Positions 1-8,873 of a stretch of DNA of 64,000 nt are shown one piece after another. Origin of the DNA: AC-32 sp963813435 (GTDB taxonomy: Bacteria > Actinomycetota > Thermoleophilia > Gaiellales > Gaiellaceae); the NCBI GenBank assembly GCA_963813435.1, contig CAWEYY010000001.1:1-64000 (forward strand), in the 5' to 3' direction. The first letter of the stretch is position 1. Each line of letters begins with the position of its first letter. The notes under the pieces are model-generated. The model made no database searches, was not told where the DNA came from, and saw nothing but the letters and a program-made list of their open reading frames with translations. The translations under genes and the position numbers were made by a program.

Positions 1-35
1 AATCGAACCAGCGCACGCGGTTTAGGAAACCGCTG
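1..35 (-). other. 3' half of a tRNA-Arg(CCT), probable attachment-site remnant, cut by window edge
   Basis: On the minus strand this reads as a tRNA from the anticodon arm onward: stem GCGGT, loop TTCCTAA (anticodon CCT), stem ACCGC, variable loop, then the start of a T arm with TTCGATT, where the window ends. A normal D arm and acceptor stem do not precede it. A perfect 9-bp hairpin sits there instead. Integrases that use tRNA genes recombine in the 3' half, so an isolated 3' half is what the distal end of an integrated element would leave. The rest of the T arm and acceptor stem would lie before position 1. Confidence 0.6.
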
Positions 36-58
36 ACACAGTCCGGAGCGACTGTGTC
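35..58. repeat. Perfect 9-bp inverted repeat next to the tRNA-Arg fragment
   Basis: Arms GACACAGTC and GACTGTGTC are separated by six bases and directly abut the point where tRNA-Arg homology stops. It cannot be a tRNA D arm, whose stem is 3-4 bp. It may be a recombinase arm site or a terminator of the neighbouring element. Its function is not known. Confidence 0.55.
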
Positions 59-384
59 GCGATACGAGATCGACGACTGGCTGAACGCCGTTGGCGGTAG
101 GTCAGCCGGTCTCGCCGACTCCTTAAGGCTCGCTTTTCGGGTGCATCGACTCCTCCAGAACCGCTTGGTTGAGCCATGCGCCCGGCATGATTCGAACGTG
201 CTGCCTGTGCCTGTGCGCACCGAGGTTCAGCTTCCTCGGCCGGCTCACCTTCACGTTCGGGAAATGCGGGTTCGAGTCCGCTTGCTCCCGCCTTCCCATG
301 TGCCCCGGTGCAGCACGTGAGGTGCTGACGGACGCTGGCAGGCAAACCGGCTGCCCGCGACCCCCGCCCTACAGGTCTCACTGA
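59..384. other. Non-coding stretch with tRNA-like debris
   Basis: No convincing gene. Two segments look like tRNA T arms. On the plus strand near 266-293, GCGGG-TTCGAGT-CCGCT is followed by a CTCCCGCC acceptor-like end. On the minus strand near 175-205 there is a TTCGAAT loop with a nearly paired stem and a CGGGCGC end. Neither has a matching 5' acceptor at the right distance. A GGCTGA/TCAGCC stem lies near 79-107. This looks like decayed tRNA genes, as found in mobile-element tRNA arrays, but no intact tRNA can be folded by eye. Confidence 0.35.
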
Positions 385-966
385 TCAAGAACTGAGCAAC
401 TGCCTGACGAGGCGCTCGCGGTGGGTGCGATAGGCCGCTCGTCCGTCTCGCAGTGGGGCATCGACCCGAATCACCGGCGGGTGGCTCATGGCTGGAGCGG
501 CTAGGTCTCGAAGCGCGTCGTAGTAAGCCCTCTGACGTTGCCTCCCACCAACTCCGAACCCTCGCGCAGCTTTCGTTCTGTAGTAGCCGTCTGCCTCTTC
601 CTTCCATCTTCTGCACACCGTCCTGTAGTGGTCGAGGTCGAAGCCAAGCGCAACGCCGTCGGGATAAAGGTCGAGCGTCGTTAGCCGCGCAGAGGTGAAG
701 TGCTGAGACTCGTCAATCTCAACCAACGTGCCCGTTGGCTCGTGAACGAAGTCGCCTGGGAGCCGCCTCGTGCCTGCGGTCGCCAACACGTCAAGGTCGC
801 CGCCGAGAGCCAAGTAGATCCGCTCCAAAACGTCGGCGGCGTTTGATGCTGCCTCCGGCAAAGCGAGGTGCCCCTGCTGGCACAACCAAGAAAGGGACTG
901 CGGGCCAAGTTCGATGCCGTCCTCGGCTGCCGCCCGAGCGAACTCACGCTGACAATCACCCCGCAC
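385..966 (-). CDS. Hypothetical protein, possible nuclease-like fold
   Basis: A 193-aa protein from a GTG start, with no signal peptide or membrane segment. I do not recognise the family with certainty. The most striking feature is a tract around residues 82-90 (V-E-I-D-E-S-Q-H-F) followed by basic, Tyr/Arg-rich sequence. A hydrophobic strand ending in E-x-D-x-x-Q-H resembles the catalytic strand of some PD-(D/E)xK-type nucleases, but this is only a resemblance. It is the only plausible gene in the accessory DNA between the tRNA-Arg remnant and tRNA-Ala, so it may be mobile-element cargo. Confidence 0.6.
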   Translation of the reverse strand: MRGDCQREFARAAAEDGIELGPQSLSWLCQQGHLALPEAASNAADVLERIYLALGGDLDVLATAGTRRLPGDFVHEPTGTLVEIDESQHFTSARLTTLDLYPDGVALGFDLDHYRTVCRRWKEEADGYYRTKAARGFGVGGRQRQRAYYDALRDLAAPAMSHPPVIRVDAPLRDGRAAYRTHRERLVRQLLSS

Positions 967-1454
<488 letters not shown>

Positions 1455-1477
1455 GCGGGCGACACATTGTAGCCTCG

Positions 1478-2119
1478 CTACGAGTTGCGCTTGACGAGCG
1501 TTACGCCGTCGCGGACCGTCAGTAGCACCGCCGTCACACGCTGGTCGCTGGCGAGGCGATCGTTCAGCTCCTTGATCGCGCGCGTGTTGTCCGACTCGTT
1601 CTTGTCGTCCTCGAGAACCGCGCCGCTCCAGAGGGTGTTGTCGAACGCCATCAGCCCGCGCGCGGCCATGCGCGGCAGCAGGAAATCGAAGTAGTTCGAG
1701 TAGTTGCGCTTGTCCGCGTCGATGAAGACGAAGTCCCACTCGCCCTCGAGCCGCTCGATCGTCTCCATGGCCGGCCCGATGTGGACGGTGATCCGGTCGG
1801 CGTACGGGCTCTGGGAGATGTAGCGGCGCGCGACCTCGGCGTGCTCCTCGTTCGCCTCGCACGTGTGGATGTGCCCGCCCTCGGAAAGGCCCGCGGCCAT
1901 CGACAGCGCCGAGTAGCCGCTGAACGTGCCGAGCTCGAGCACGCGCTTCGCGCCGAGCGCGTAGACGAGAAGCTCGAGGAAGCGGCCCTCGATCGTCCCC
2001 GCCAGCATCTGCGGCGAGGAGAGGTTGCGCATCGTCTCGTCCGTGAGCTCGCCCAGCAGCTCGGAATGGGGCGTCGTGTGGGCCTCGGCGTATCGCTCGA
2101 TCTCGTCGGGCACGATCAC
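1478..2119 (-). CDS. SAM-dependent O-methyltransferase, class I cation-dependent type
   Basis: A 213-aa protein of the caffeoyl-CoA O-methyltransferase/MdmC-like family, predicted to move a methyl group from S-adenosylmethionine to a catechol-type hydroxyl in the cytoplasm. SAM motif I (V-L-E-L-G-T-F-S-G-Y) is near residues 60-69 and the divalent-metal motif F-I-D-A-D-K is near 131-136. The GTG start at 2119 is chosen because its GTGA overlaps the stop of the upstream thioredoxin-fold gene, which suggests translational coupling. A second in-frame GTG lies 6 bases downstream. It is the last gene of a three-gene minus-strand operon. The substrate is unknown. Confidence 0.9.
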   Translation of the reverse strand: MIVPDEIERYAEAHTTPHSELLGELTDETMRNLSSPQMLAGTIEGRFLELLVYALGAKRVLELGTFSGYSALSMAAGLSEGGHIHTCEANEEHAEVARRYISQSPYADRITVHIGPAMETIERLEGEWDFVFIDADKRNYSNYFDFLLPRMAARGLMAFDNTLWSGAVLEDDKNESDNTRAIKELNDRLASDQRVTAVLLTVRDGVTLVKRNS

Positions 2120-2406
2120 GTGCTCGTCGGCTGGCTGCGCGGCGCCTCGTCCAGCTTGCCCGCGCCGATGCGCTCGGCCATGTCCTTCGACTGCTCGCGG
2201 TAGATCGAGCCGTCCTCGAACTCGATCCACGGATACGAGCTCTGGCCGGTCATCCGCTTCGCCTCGTCGCGGTTCCAGCGGCCCCAGGGCATCTTCACGA
2301 CCTCGTACTGGACCCCGGCCTCGTCGAGCGCCTTCTGCACCCGCCAGCACGGATGGCCGCCGAACTTCACCCACATCTGCGTGCAGCGGTGGAGCTTGAT
2401 TGCCAT
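2116..2406 (-). CDS. Glutaredoxin/GST N-terminal-domain protein
   Basis: A 96-aa single-domain protein with the thioredoxin-fold layout of glutathione S-transferase N-terminal domains: beta strand, G-x-P-C-W-R-V helix start near residues 17-23, a Y-P-W cis-proline segment and an E-D-G-S-I turn. There is one Cys rather than CxxC, so it cannot form the classic two-Cys redox pair. Its stop overlaps the methyltransferase start, and it begins 9 bases after the metallo-hydrolase gene. It probably binds a thiol or acts in detoxification with its neighbours, which is inference. Confidence 0.75.
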   Translation of the reverse strand: MAIKLHRCTQMWVKFGGHPCWRVQKALDEAGVQYEVVKMPWGRWNRDEAKRMTGQSSYPWIEFEDGSIYREQSKDMAERIGAGKLDEAPRSQPTST

Positions 2407-2415
2407 CGTCCCTCC

Positions 2416-3084
2416 TTACCCTCGCTCGACCCGCGACCCGCCCACGATCGCGTCGCGCCCGTCGTCGAACCGGACCCAGGCCTTGCCGTTGCCGTCGTAG
2501 TCGGGCGACCAGACGATGAGCGTCGCGTCCTCGCCGCCGACCCGTACGCGCTCGGTGCCCTCGGGCTCCGCCCCGCTCCAGACGCGGATGAACGGGTTCT
2601 CCTCGCGCTCGCGCCCGATCGTCGTCTCGTCCGTGTGACCGGGGAGGACGCGGATGTCGTCCGGGAGATGCATGAGGACGTTCATGACGGAGTCGCGGAT
2701 CTGCTCGAGGTCTCCCCCGCCGACTGCGTCCTTGAAGAGGACGTCGCCGGTGAAGCACACCTCGTCGTTGATGAGGAACGCGAGGTGGTCGTCCTTGTGC
2801 CCGGGGGTCGGCAGCGCGCGGATCTCGAGGCCGCCGGTGATGAGGTCCTTCTTCACGACCGGGATGCCGTAGTGCTTCATGACCTCCTCGTCGCCGGCGA
2901 TGTGGTCGTGGTCGGCGTGGGTCGTCAGCAGGTGCGTGACACGGAGGCCGTTGCGGTCGGAAGCGTCGAAGAGCGGCTGCAGCGGCGCGCCCGAGTCGAC
3001 GAAGACTCCGGTCCCGCCGGTGATGTCCCCGATCATGTACGCGTTCGAGAGCCACTCGGGGTGCATGCTTCGCGCGACGATCAC
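2416..3084 (-). CDS. MBL-fold metallo-hydrolase
   Basis: A 222-aa metallo-beta-lactamase-fold hydrolase. The H-x-D-H-D-H-type motif (T-H-A-D-H-D-H) is near residues 54-60, with a further metal His in T-P-G-H-K, an Asp in F-T-G-D-V-L-F and a His in L-P-G-H-T. The order resembles glyoxalase II and persulfide dioxygenase relatives. A short C-terminal extension (about 50 residues) looks like a separate beta domain. It is first in the operon with the thioredoxin-fold and methyltransferase genes, and is divergent from pspA with about 39 bases between them. A thiol-ester or thiol-detoxification role is a reasonable guess. Confidence 0.88.
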   Translation of the reverse strand: MIVARSMHPEWLSNAYMIGDITGGTGVFVDSGAPLQPLFDASDRNGLRVTHLLTTHADHDHIAGDEEVMKHYGIPVVKKDLITGGLEIRALPTPGHKDDHLAFLINDEVCFTGDVLFKDAVGGGDLEQIRDSVMNVLMHLPDDIRVLPGHTDETTIGREREENPFIRVWSGAEPEGTERVRVGGEDATLIVWSPDYDGNGKAWVRFDDGRDAIVGGSRVERG

Positions 3085-3123
3085 AGCCCGCTAGGCTAGA
3101 CGTTCGCACCGAGAGGAGGACGG

Positions 3124-3852
3124 ATGGCCGGTCTCATGTCACGAGCTTCGGCGATCGTGAAGGCGAAGATCTCGAAGCTGCTCGACCGCGCGGAGAACCC
3201 TGCGGAGACCCTGGACTACTCGTACGAGCGCCAGCTCGAGCTGCTCCAGAACGTCAAGCGCGGGATCGCCGACGTGGTCACGGCGAAGAAGCGGCTGCAG
3301 ATGCAGGAGACGCAGCTGCAGCAGAGCGTCGTCAAGCTCGACGCTCAGGCCAGGCAGGCGCTCGCGGCCGGCCGGGAGGATCTCGCGCGCCAGGCGCTCG
3401 AGCGCAAGTCCGGGCTGCAGCAGCAGCTCGTCGACCTCGACGCGCAGACGAAGCAGCTCGAGGAGCAGCAGGCGAAGCTCGAGGCCAGCTCGAAGGCGCT
3501 CTCGGCGAAGGTCGAGTCGTTCCGGACGCAGAAGGAGACGATCAAGGCCCAGTACTCCGCCGCAGAGGCGCAGGTCAAGATCGGCGAGGCCGCGACCGGG
3601 ATCGGCGAGGAGATGGCCGACACGGGTCTCGCGATCCAGCGCGCGAAGGACAAGACCGAGCAGATGCAGGCGCGCGCGTCCGCGATCGACGAGCTGACCG
3701 CCTCCGGTGCGCTCGAGGACTTCACCTCCGATCAGACGGAGCTCGACCGCCAGCTCAGCGCGCTCGCGTCGGACAAGCAGGTCGAGGACGAGCTCGCCGC
3801 GATGAAGAAGGAGATCGGCTCGGGCGAGGAGCAGAAGGAGCTCCAGCAGTGA
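3124..3852 (+). CDS. pspA: PspA/IM30 family phage-shock protein
   Basis: A 242-aa protein, almost entirely helical coiled coil rich in Gln, Glu, Lys and Ala, with the N-terminal amphipathic segment typical of PspA/IM30 (about residues 1-25) and the standard family length. PspA binds stressed cytoplasmic membranes and forms ESCRT-III-like assemblies that preserve membrane integrity. The ATG follows GAGAGGAGG. Its stop overlaps the start of pspAA, so the two are coupled. The pspAB-htpX pair lies convergently just downstream. Confidence 0.93.
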   Translation: MAGLMSRASAIVKAKISKLLDRAENPAETLDYSYERQLELLQNVKRGIADVVTAKKRLQMQETQLQQSVVKLDAQARQALAAGREDLARQALERKSGLQQQLVDLDAQTKQLEEQQAKLEASSKALSAKVESFRTQKETIKAQYSAAEAQVKIGEAATGIGEEMADTGLAIQRAKDKTEQMQARASAIDELTASGALEDFTSDQTELDRQLSALASDKQVEDELAAMKKEIGSGEEQKELQQ

Positions 3853-4139
3853 TCGTGAGGCTGATGACCGAGGGCCGCTTCGAGGTCGACGACGAGGTCG
3901 CGAAGGGTCTGAACGACATCGACGAGCAGGCGGGCGCGGCCCTCGAGCGCGGGGACGAGGAGCAGCTCGCCGAGCTGCTGCGCCGGATGGCAGAGGCGGT
4001 GCGAACCAACGGCATCCGCGTGCCCGACGAGGACACCTCGGCCTCGGACGCGATCATCCCGCCCGACGACCTCTCGCTCGACGAGGCGCGCCGCCTGTTC
4101 GAGGACGACGGCCTGATCCCGGACCTCCCCGCGCCGTAG
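3849..4139 (+). CDS. pspAA: PspA-associated protein PspAA
   Basis: A 96-aa acidic protein. The N-terminus M-I-V-R-L, the D-E-V..L-N-D-I-D-E segment and the C-terminal motif L-x-L-x-E-A-R-R-L-F-x-D-D-G-L-I-P match the actinobacterial PspAA family, which accompanies PspA. The GTG at 3849 is preferred to the internal ATG at 3864 because it keeps the conserved M-I-V-R start and overlaps the pspA stop (GTGA). The molecular role is poorly known; it is expected to work with PspA at the membrane. Confidence 0.85.
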   Translation: MIVRLMTEGRFEVDDEVAKGLNDIDEQAGAALERGDEEQLAELLRRMAEAVRTNGIRVPDEDTSASDAIIPPDDLSLDEARRLFEDDGLIPDLPAP

Positions 4140-4148
4140 CGAGGTCTG

Positions 4149-4170
4149 TTCTCGCGCGTGCGCGCGAGAG
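4149..4170. terminator. Bidirectional hairpin between convergent pspAA and pspAB
   Basis: Arms CTCGCGCG and CGCGCGAG with a 2-base centre, extended by one or two outer pairs. It lies between the ends of two convergent genes. There is no long T run, so an intrinsic terminator is only likely. Confidence 0.5.
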
Positions 4171-4190
4171 GAGCCCGGCCCTGAGACAGA

Positions 4191-4767
4191 TCAGACCGGA
4201 GCGTCGAACAGGCCGAACCAGCGGGTGAGGTCCTGCTCGATGGGGAGCTCCTTCTCCATCTTCGCCTTGAGCTCCAGCTCCTCCGCGTTGTCGCGCTGCT
4301 GGCCCTCGCCCGTCGGGATGAACGGCCAGAAGGCGCCCGGCTTGAACCCGTAGATCCAGAACACGCGCTTCTCCTTGAAGTTCCCTTCGAACGGGAACAG
4401 TGCCGCGAGCAACTGCGGGCCGAAGCCCTTCGCGTCGAACTCCGAGGCGATCACGTGGGCAGTCGTGACGAGGTCCTCGAAGTCGTCGTCGCGGATGACG
4501 AGCCACTCGAAGCCGAGGGTGTCCGTCTTCCGCTCGACCTTCGAGCCCGCCTCCTTGCTGACCGCGTCGAGCAGCTCCTGGAGGTCGTTCTCCGCTCGCA
4601 CGAACGACTCGGCGGAGAGCGACTTGAAGCAGACGCCCGCGGAGCCGGACGGCTTCAGGTCGAGCTCGGACTGAAGCGTGATCCTGGCGGTCGTGAGCGC
4701 GAAGAGCCGGTCCTCGCGCCGGGTCCTTGAGCTTGCGCCGCCCGAAGAGGACGTCACGTAACCCCAC
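4191..4767 (-). CDS. pspAB: PspA-associated protein PspAB (frameshifted near its N-terminus)
   Basis: About 191 aa once joined. The start, M-G-L-R-D-V-L-F-G-R-R-K, is the family N-terminus, read from the ATG at 4767. The body (D-R-L-F-A-L-T-T-A, S-A-G-V-C-F-K, W-L-V-I-R, then I-P-T-G-E and W-F-G-L-F near the end) is in the +1 frame. The switch falls at about 4712-4723, where the minus strand has CCC; removing one C gives a continuous reading frame. Alternatively translation starts at GTG 4757 and gives an atypical Ser-rich N-terminus. It starts 3 bases downstream of htpX, with which it forms an operon. The function is linked to PspA in actinobacteria but not defined. Confidence 0.75.
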
Positions 4768-4770
4768 TCG

Positions 4771-5676
4771 TTATTCGACCGGACGCCCCATCTCCCGGGC
4801 GATCTCGGCGAGCGCGGCGAGACGCTTCTCGAGCGGCGGGTGATCCATGAAGAGCTCCGAGAGGCCCTTCTTGACGCTCGGGGGGAAGATGAAGAGCGCG
4901 CTGACGCCCTGGACGTCGCGGAGATCCTTCTGCGGGATCAGCGTCATCTGGCTCGAGATCTTCTGCAGCGCGCTCATCAGGTACTCGGGCGCGCCCGTGA
5001 TCACCGCGGAGCCACGGTCGGCCGCGTACTCGCGGTAGCGCGAGAGCGTGCGGATCAGGATCCAGCTGAGGAAGTAGGTCACGATCGAGACGACGGCGAC
5101 GATCAGCCAGACGGGCGGGCCGTTGTTGTTGTCGCGCCCGCCGAACATCCCGCTGTAGATGCCGATCCGGGTCATGAGGCCGGCGAGCATCGCGAAGAAC
5201 GACGCGAGTGTCATGACCAGCACGTCGCGGTTGGCGATGTGCGTGAGCTCGTGGGCGATGACGCCCTCGAGCTCCTTCTCGTCGAGCCGGTCCCAGAGGC
5301 CCGTGGTGACCGCGACGACCGCGCGCTTCTGGTTGCGGCCGGTCGCGAACGCGTTCGGCATCGGCGTGTCGATGATCGCGACGCGCGGCTTGCGCAGCTC
5401 GGCCATCGCGCACAGGCGCTCGACCATGGCGTGGAGCTGCGGCGCCTCCTCCTCGCTCACGATCTTCGCGCCCGAGGCGCGGAGGGCGAGCTTGTCGGAG
5501 GTGAAGTACTGGAAGAACGCCAGCCCGCCGATGATGATGACCCCGAACCAGAGGCCGACGTTGAAGACGGAAAACAGAACGACGGCGAAGAGGACGTAGA
5601 GCAGCCCGAGCAGGAAGCTCGTCAGGAGCATCCGCGCGGTCAGGCCAAAGTCTCGTCCGTAAGCCTTGCGTTTCAT
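4771..5676 (-). CDS. htpX: Membrane zinc metalloprotease HtpX
   Basis: A 301-aa M48-family protease that degrades damaged membrane proteins. Two N-terminal membrane segments lie at about residues 15-56, the zinc site H-E-L-T-H at 142-146, two more membrane segments at about 152-172 and 190-208, and the third zinc ligand Glu in S-R-Y-R-E-Y-A-A-D. The ATG at 5676 follows GGAGGG with good spacing and gives the usual family length; the longer upstream frame is not supported. It precedes pspAB, consistent with a shared envelope-stress response. Confidence 0.95.
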   Translation of the reverse strand: MKRKAYGRDFGLTARMLLTSFLLGLLYVLFAVVLFSVFNVGLWFGVIIIGGLAFFQYFTSDKLALRASGAKIVSEEEAPQLHAMVERLCAMAELRKPRVAIIDTPMPNAFATGRNQKRAVVAVTTGLWDRLDEKELEGVIAHELTHIANRDVLVMTLASFFAMLAGLMTRIGIYSGMFGGRDNNNGPPVWLIVAVVSIVTYFLSWILIRTLSRYREYAADRGSAVITGAPEYLMSALQKISSQMTLIPQKDLRDVQGVSALFIFPPSVKKGLSELFMDHPPLEKRLAALAEIAREMGRPVE

Positions 5677-5691
5677 CGAGAATCGCCCTCC

Positions 5692-7213
5692 TTGAAGGCG
5701 AGAAGGTCCTCGGGAATTGTAGCCCTGGCGCTCGTGGTCGCCGCGGCCGGCTCCGGAACGGCTCGCGCCGAGGCCGGTCCGCTCGCCGCGGTGATCGTCG
5801 TTCCCGCGTCCTCGCCCGTGTTCACCTCGCCTCGGGCGGCTCACGGGCTGCTCTCGCCCGGGAACGGCGAGACCGTAACGCGTCGCGCTGCGCTGGCCGC
5901 GCTGCTCCGCGGAAAAACGGCGAACGTGCTCCTCCACGACGGCGTTCCGAGCGGGGACGAGATCATCTGCGCTCTCGCAGCGGCCCTCGAAGACGACGTT
6001 CTACGTGGCGCTGCCGCCGCCCGGCGAGCACGAGAACATCGCCCGCTACCCAATCGCCGTCGTCGGCCCCGGGTACCACGGGGTGCTGACATCAACGTCC
6101 ACGCGCGTGGACGGGCTGATCCCGATCGGGGACGTCGCGCACGCCGCGCTCGCGATCGACGGAGGCAAGAAGCCGGGCATCCGCTCGCGGTCCTCGGTCG
6201 ACCCGCTCGGGCACCTGCGCTGGCTCGAGCGGCGGCTGCAGCACGCACACGACTCGCGCCTGGCCGCGCAGATCCTGCTCGCGTGCGTGATGGCGTTCTT
6301 CTTCGCGCTCGCGTTCGTGTCGCGCAGCACCGCGCTCGGCCGGGCTGCGTTTCTCTCCGGGCCAAGCTGCCTCGTCGCCGCGATGCTGCTGAGCTCGGTC
6401 GGCTGGACGCGGCTCTGGGAGACGATCGTCCTCCTGCCGCTGCTCGCCAGCGCGCTCGCGCTCGTCGGCGTCTTCCTGCGGCCGAGGCTCCGGCTCGCGC
6501 TCGGGCTGGTCGCGCTGTTCGTATTCGTGTTCGCCGTCCTCTGGGCCGCGCCCGAGTGGAACAGTCTCGCCGCGCTCGGGCCCCGCGCCGAGGCGGGCGG
6601 GCGCTTCTACGGGATGAACAACCAGATCGAGACGCTGCTCCTCGCCCCCGCGCTCGTGCTCGGCGCGCTCGCCGGCATCCGCGCGATGCCGTTCGTCGCG
6701 CTGGTGATAGCCGGCGGTTTCGCCGCGAGCTCGATCGGGGCCGACGGCGGCGGGCTGATCACCGTGCTTGCCGGGTTCGTGGCGCTCGGGCTACGGACGA
6801 CCCGGGCCACCCTGGCGCAGGCTGCCGTGGTGACCGCGGTGGCGATCGCGGCCGCGTTCGCGCTGGTGGGGATCGACGCGGCGACCGGCGGCTCGAGCCA
6901 TGTCACGCGCGCGGTCGGCGGCGGCCCGGGGACGCTCGCGCACGACCTCGTTCAGCGGCTCCACATCTCCGTCAACCAGACGTTCGGGAGCACGCACGCA
7001 TGGATCATCGTCGCGGTCAGCCTGGCCGGCCTGGTCTGGCTTGCGTTCCGGCGACCGCGCATCGCAATCCTCGACGCGCTCCTCGTCGCGCTCGTGATCT
7101 CGCTGCTCGTCAACGACGCGCCGGCCGACGTGCTCGGCATCGGCGCGGGCTCGGCGGCGATGCTCTGGGCCTGGCTCGGACGAAGCGGCGAGCGCCTCGG
7201 CCCGACCGATTAG
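5692..7213 (+). CDS. Polytopic membrane protein with secreted N-terminal domain (frameshifted)
   Basis: About 506 aa when joined. A TTG at 5692 gives a plausible signal peptide (M-K-A-R-R then a hydrophobic run ending A-R-A). A predicted extracytoplasmic domain of about 170 residues follows, containing L-L-S-P-G-N-G-E and, in the +1 frame after about 5971-5990, G-V-L-T-S-T-S-T-R and I-G-D-V-A. The C-terminal half has seven or eight membrane helices. It resembles uncharacterised actinobacterial membrane proteins with an alkaline-phosphatase-superfamily-like N-domain; I am not sure of that. It is divergent from htpX with about 15 bases between starts, so the start codon is uncertain. Confidence 0.6.
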
Positions 7214-7224
7214 ACTCGCCACGC

Positions 7225-7653
7225 ATGCGCCGCCTTGCGTTGGTACTCGGGGTCTCCGTCCTCCTGCTCGCGGGCTGTGGCGGCGAGAAGACGGTGCTGC
7301 CGACAGCGCAGACGCAGATCGGAACGACACCACAGACCACGACGCAGCAGGGCCCCGCGCTCACGGGCAACGCCACCGCCGGCGCCGCGCTCTTCAAGTC
7401 CCAGGGCTGTGACGGCTGCCATACGTTCACGCCGGCAGGCTCGAAGGCGTCGGTCGGCCCCGACCTCGACAAGCTCGCCGACTACGCGAAGAAGGCGAAT
7501 CAGGGCTCGCTCGACGAGTTCACGCACGAGTCGATCGTGAACCCCGGCGCCTACGTCGAGTCGGGCTACCAGAACATCATGCCGTCGACCTTCGGGCAGA
7601 ACCTGTCTCCGCAGCAGCTCGCGGACCTCGTCGCCTACCTGACGAAGGGTTGA
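7225..7653 (+). CDS. Cytochrome c lipoprotein
   Basis: A 142-aa exported protein. The signal peptide ends in the lipobox L-L-A-G-C (Cys about residue 17), a Thr/Gln-rich linker runs to about residue 50, and a single monohaem cytochrome c domain follows. The haem motif C-D-G-C-H is followed by a probable axial Met in I-M-P-S-T-F. Domain size fits class I c-type cytochromes such as cytochrome c551/CccB. It probably carries electrons at the outer face of the membrane. Its stop overlaps the serS start by TTGA, an unexpected pairing with a translation gene. Confidence 0.9.
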   Translation: MRRLALVLGVSVLLLAGCGGEKTVLPTAQTQIGTTPQTTTQQGPALTGNATAGAALFKSQGCDGCHTFTPAGSKASVGPDLDKLADYAKKANQGSLDEFTHESIVNPGAYVESGYQNIMPSTFGQNLSPQQLADLVAYLTKG

Positions 7654-8870
7654 TCGACCTCAGAGCCGCGCGGGCCGATCCGGAGGGCTATCGCAACGCT
7701 CTCGCCCGCAAGGGAGCGGCCGAAGCCTTCGACGAGCTCCTCGCCGCCGACGAGCGCTGGCGTGAGCTGGAGACGCAGGCCAGCGACCTGCGTGCGCAGA
7801 CGAAGACGAAGGGCAAGCCCTCGCCCGAGGAGCTCGAGCGGCTGACCGAGCTGAAGGCGCAGCTGCAGCAGGTCGAGGCCGAGCACGCCGAGGCCGCGCG
7901 GACGCGCGACGAGCTGCTGGAGCGCGTGCCGAACCCACCGGACCCCTCCGCGCCCGACGGAACGACCGACGAGGACGCCGAGGAGATCAAGCGCGTCGGC
8001 GAGCAGCCGGCTTTTGGGTTCGAGCCACGCGACCACCTCGACCTCTCGGCGCCGCACGGCTGGATCGACCTCGAGCGCGCCGCGCGGGTTTCCGGGTCGC
8101 GCTTCGCCTACCGTGTCGGCGAGGCGGCTCTCGTCGAGCTCTCCCTGTACCGCTTCGCGCTCGACCGGGTCGTGTCGAAAGGGTTCGTCCCGGTCCTGCC
8201 GCCGATCCTCGTCCGCGAGGAGGCGATGTACGGCACCGGCTTCTTCCCGACCGAGGAGATGAACATCTACAAGGTCGAGCGCGACGAGCTCTTCCTCACG
8301 GGGACCTCCGAGGTCGGGCTCGCCAGCTTCCACATGGGCGAGGAGGTCGACTCCCTTCCGCGCAGGTACGCGGGCTACTCGACCAACTTCCGCCGCGAGT
8401 CGGGCGCGGCCGGGAAGGACACGCGCGGGATGTTCCGCGTGCACCAGTTCGACAAGGTCGAGATGTTCGTCTTCTGCGAGTCCGAGCGCTCGGGCGAGGA
8501 GCACGACGCGCTGCTAGCCACCGAGGAGTCGCTAGTCCAGGAGCTCGGCCTCCCATACCGTGTCGTCAACATCGCCGCGGGCGACCTCGGCGCGTCGGCG
8601 ACGAAGAAGTACGACATCGAGGCCTGGTTTCCGGGCCAGCAGCGCTACCGCGAGATCTCGTCGACGTCGAACACGACCGACTACCAGGCGCGGCGGCTCG
8701 GCGTCCGCTACCGGCGCGACGGCAAGCTCGAACCCGTGCACACCCTGAACGGCACCGCGATGACCGCGCGCTGGCTGATCGCGCTGATGGAGAACTTCCA
8801 GGACGAGGGCGGCGCGATTGCCGTCCCCAAGGTCCTGACGCAGTTCGGCGCCCCGCCTAGACTGGGCTAG
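7650..8870 (+). CDS. serS: Seryl-tRNA synthetase
   Basis: A 406-aa class II synthetase that charges tRNA-Ser. The N-terminal antiparallel coiled-coil arm (about residues 25-100) reaches the long variable arm of tRNA-Ser. The catalytic domain shows motif 2 (F-R-R-E-S-G-A-A-G, then R-G-M-F-R-V-H-Q-F) and motif 3 (G-T-A-M-T-A-R-W). The start is a TTG overlapping the preceding TGA, which is unusual but keeps the normal M-I-D-L-R N-terminus. It is immediately followed by tRNA-Ser(TGA), its own substrate. Confidence 0.97.
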   Translation: MIDLRAARADPEGYRNALARKGAAEAFDELLAADERWRELETQASDLRAQTKTKGKPSPEELERLTELKAQLQQVEAEHAEAARTRDELLERVPNPPDPSAPDGTTDEDAEEIKRVGEQPAFGFEPRDHLDLSAPHGWIDLERAARVSGSRFAYRVGEAALVELSLYRFALDRVVSKGFVPVLPPILVREEAMYGTGFFPTEEMNIYKVERDELFLTGTSEVGLASFHMGEEVDSLPRRYAGYSTNFRRESGAAGKDTRGMFRVHQFDKVEMFVFCESERSGEEHDALLATEESLVQELGLPYRVVNIAAGDLGASATKKYDIEAWFPGQQRYREISSTSNTTDYQARRLGVRYRRDGKLEPVHTLNGTAMTARWLIALMENFQDEGGAIAVPKVLTQFGAPPRLG

Positions 8871-8873
8871 CCC

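Noticed and set aside
4840..7653. A 937-codon plus-strand open frame
   Set aside because: It runs antisense through htpX and only its later parts coincide with real genes (the membrane protein N-terminus and the cytochrome); the long frame itself is a GC-rich artefact.
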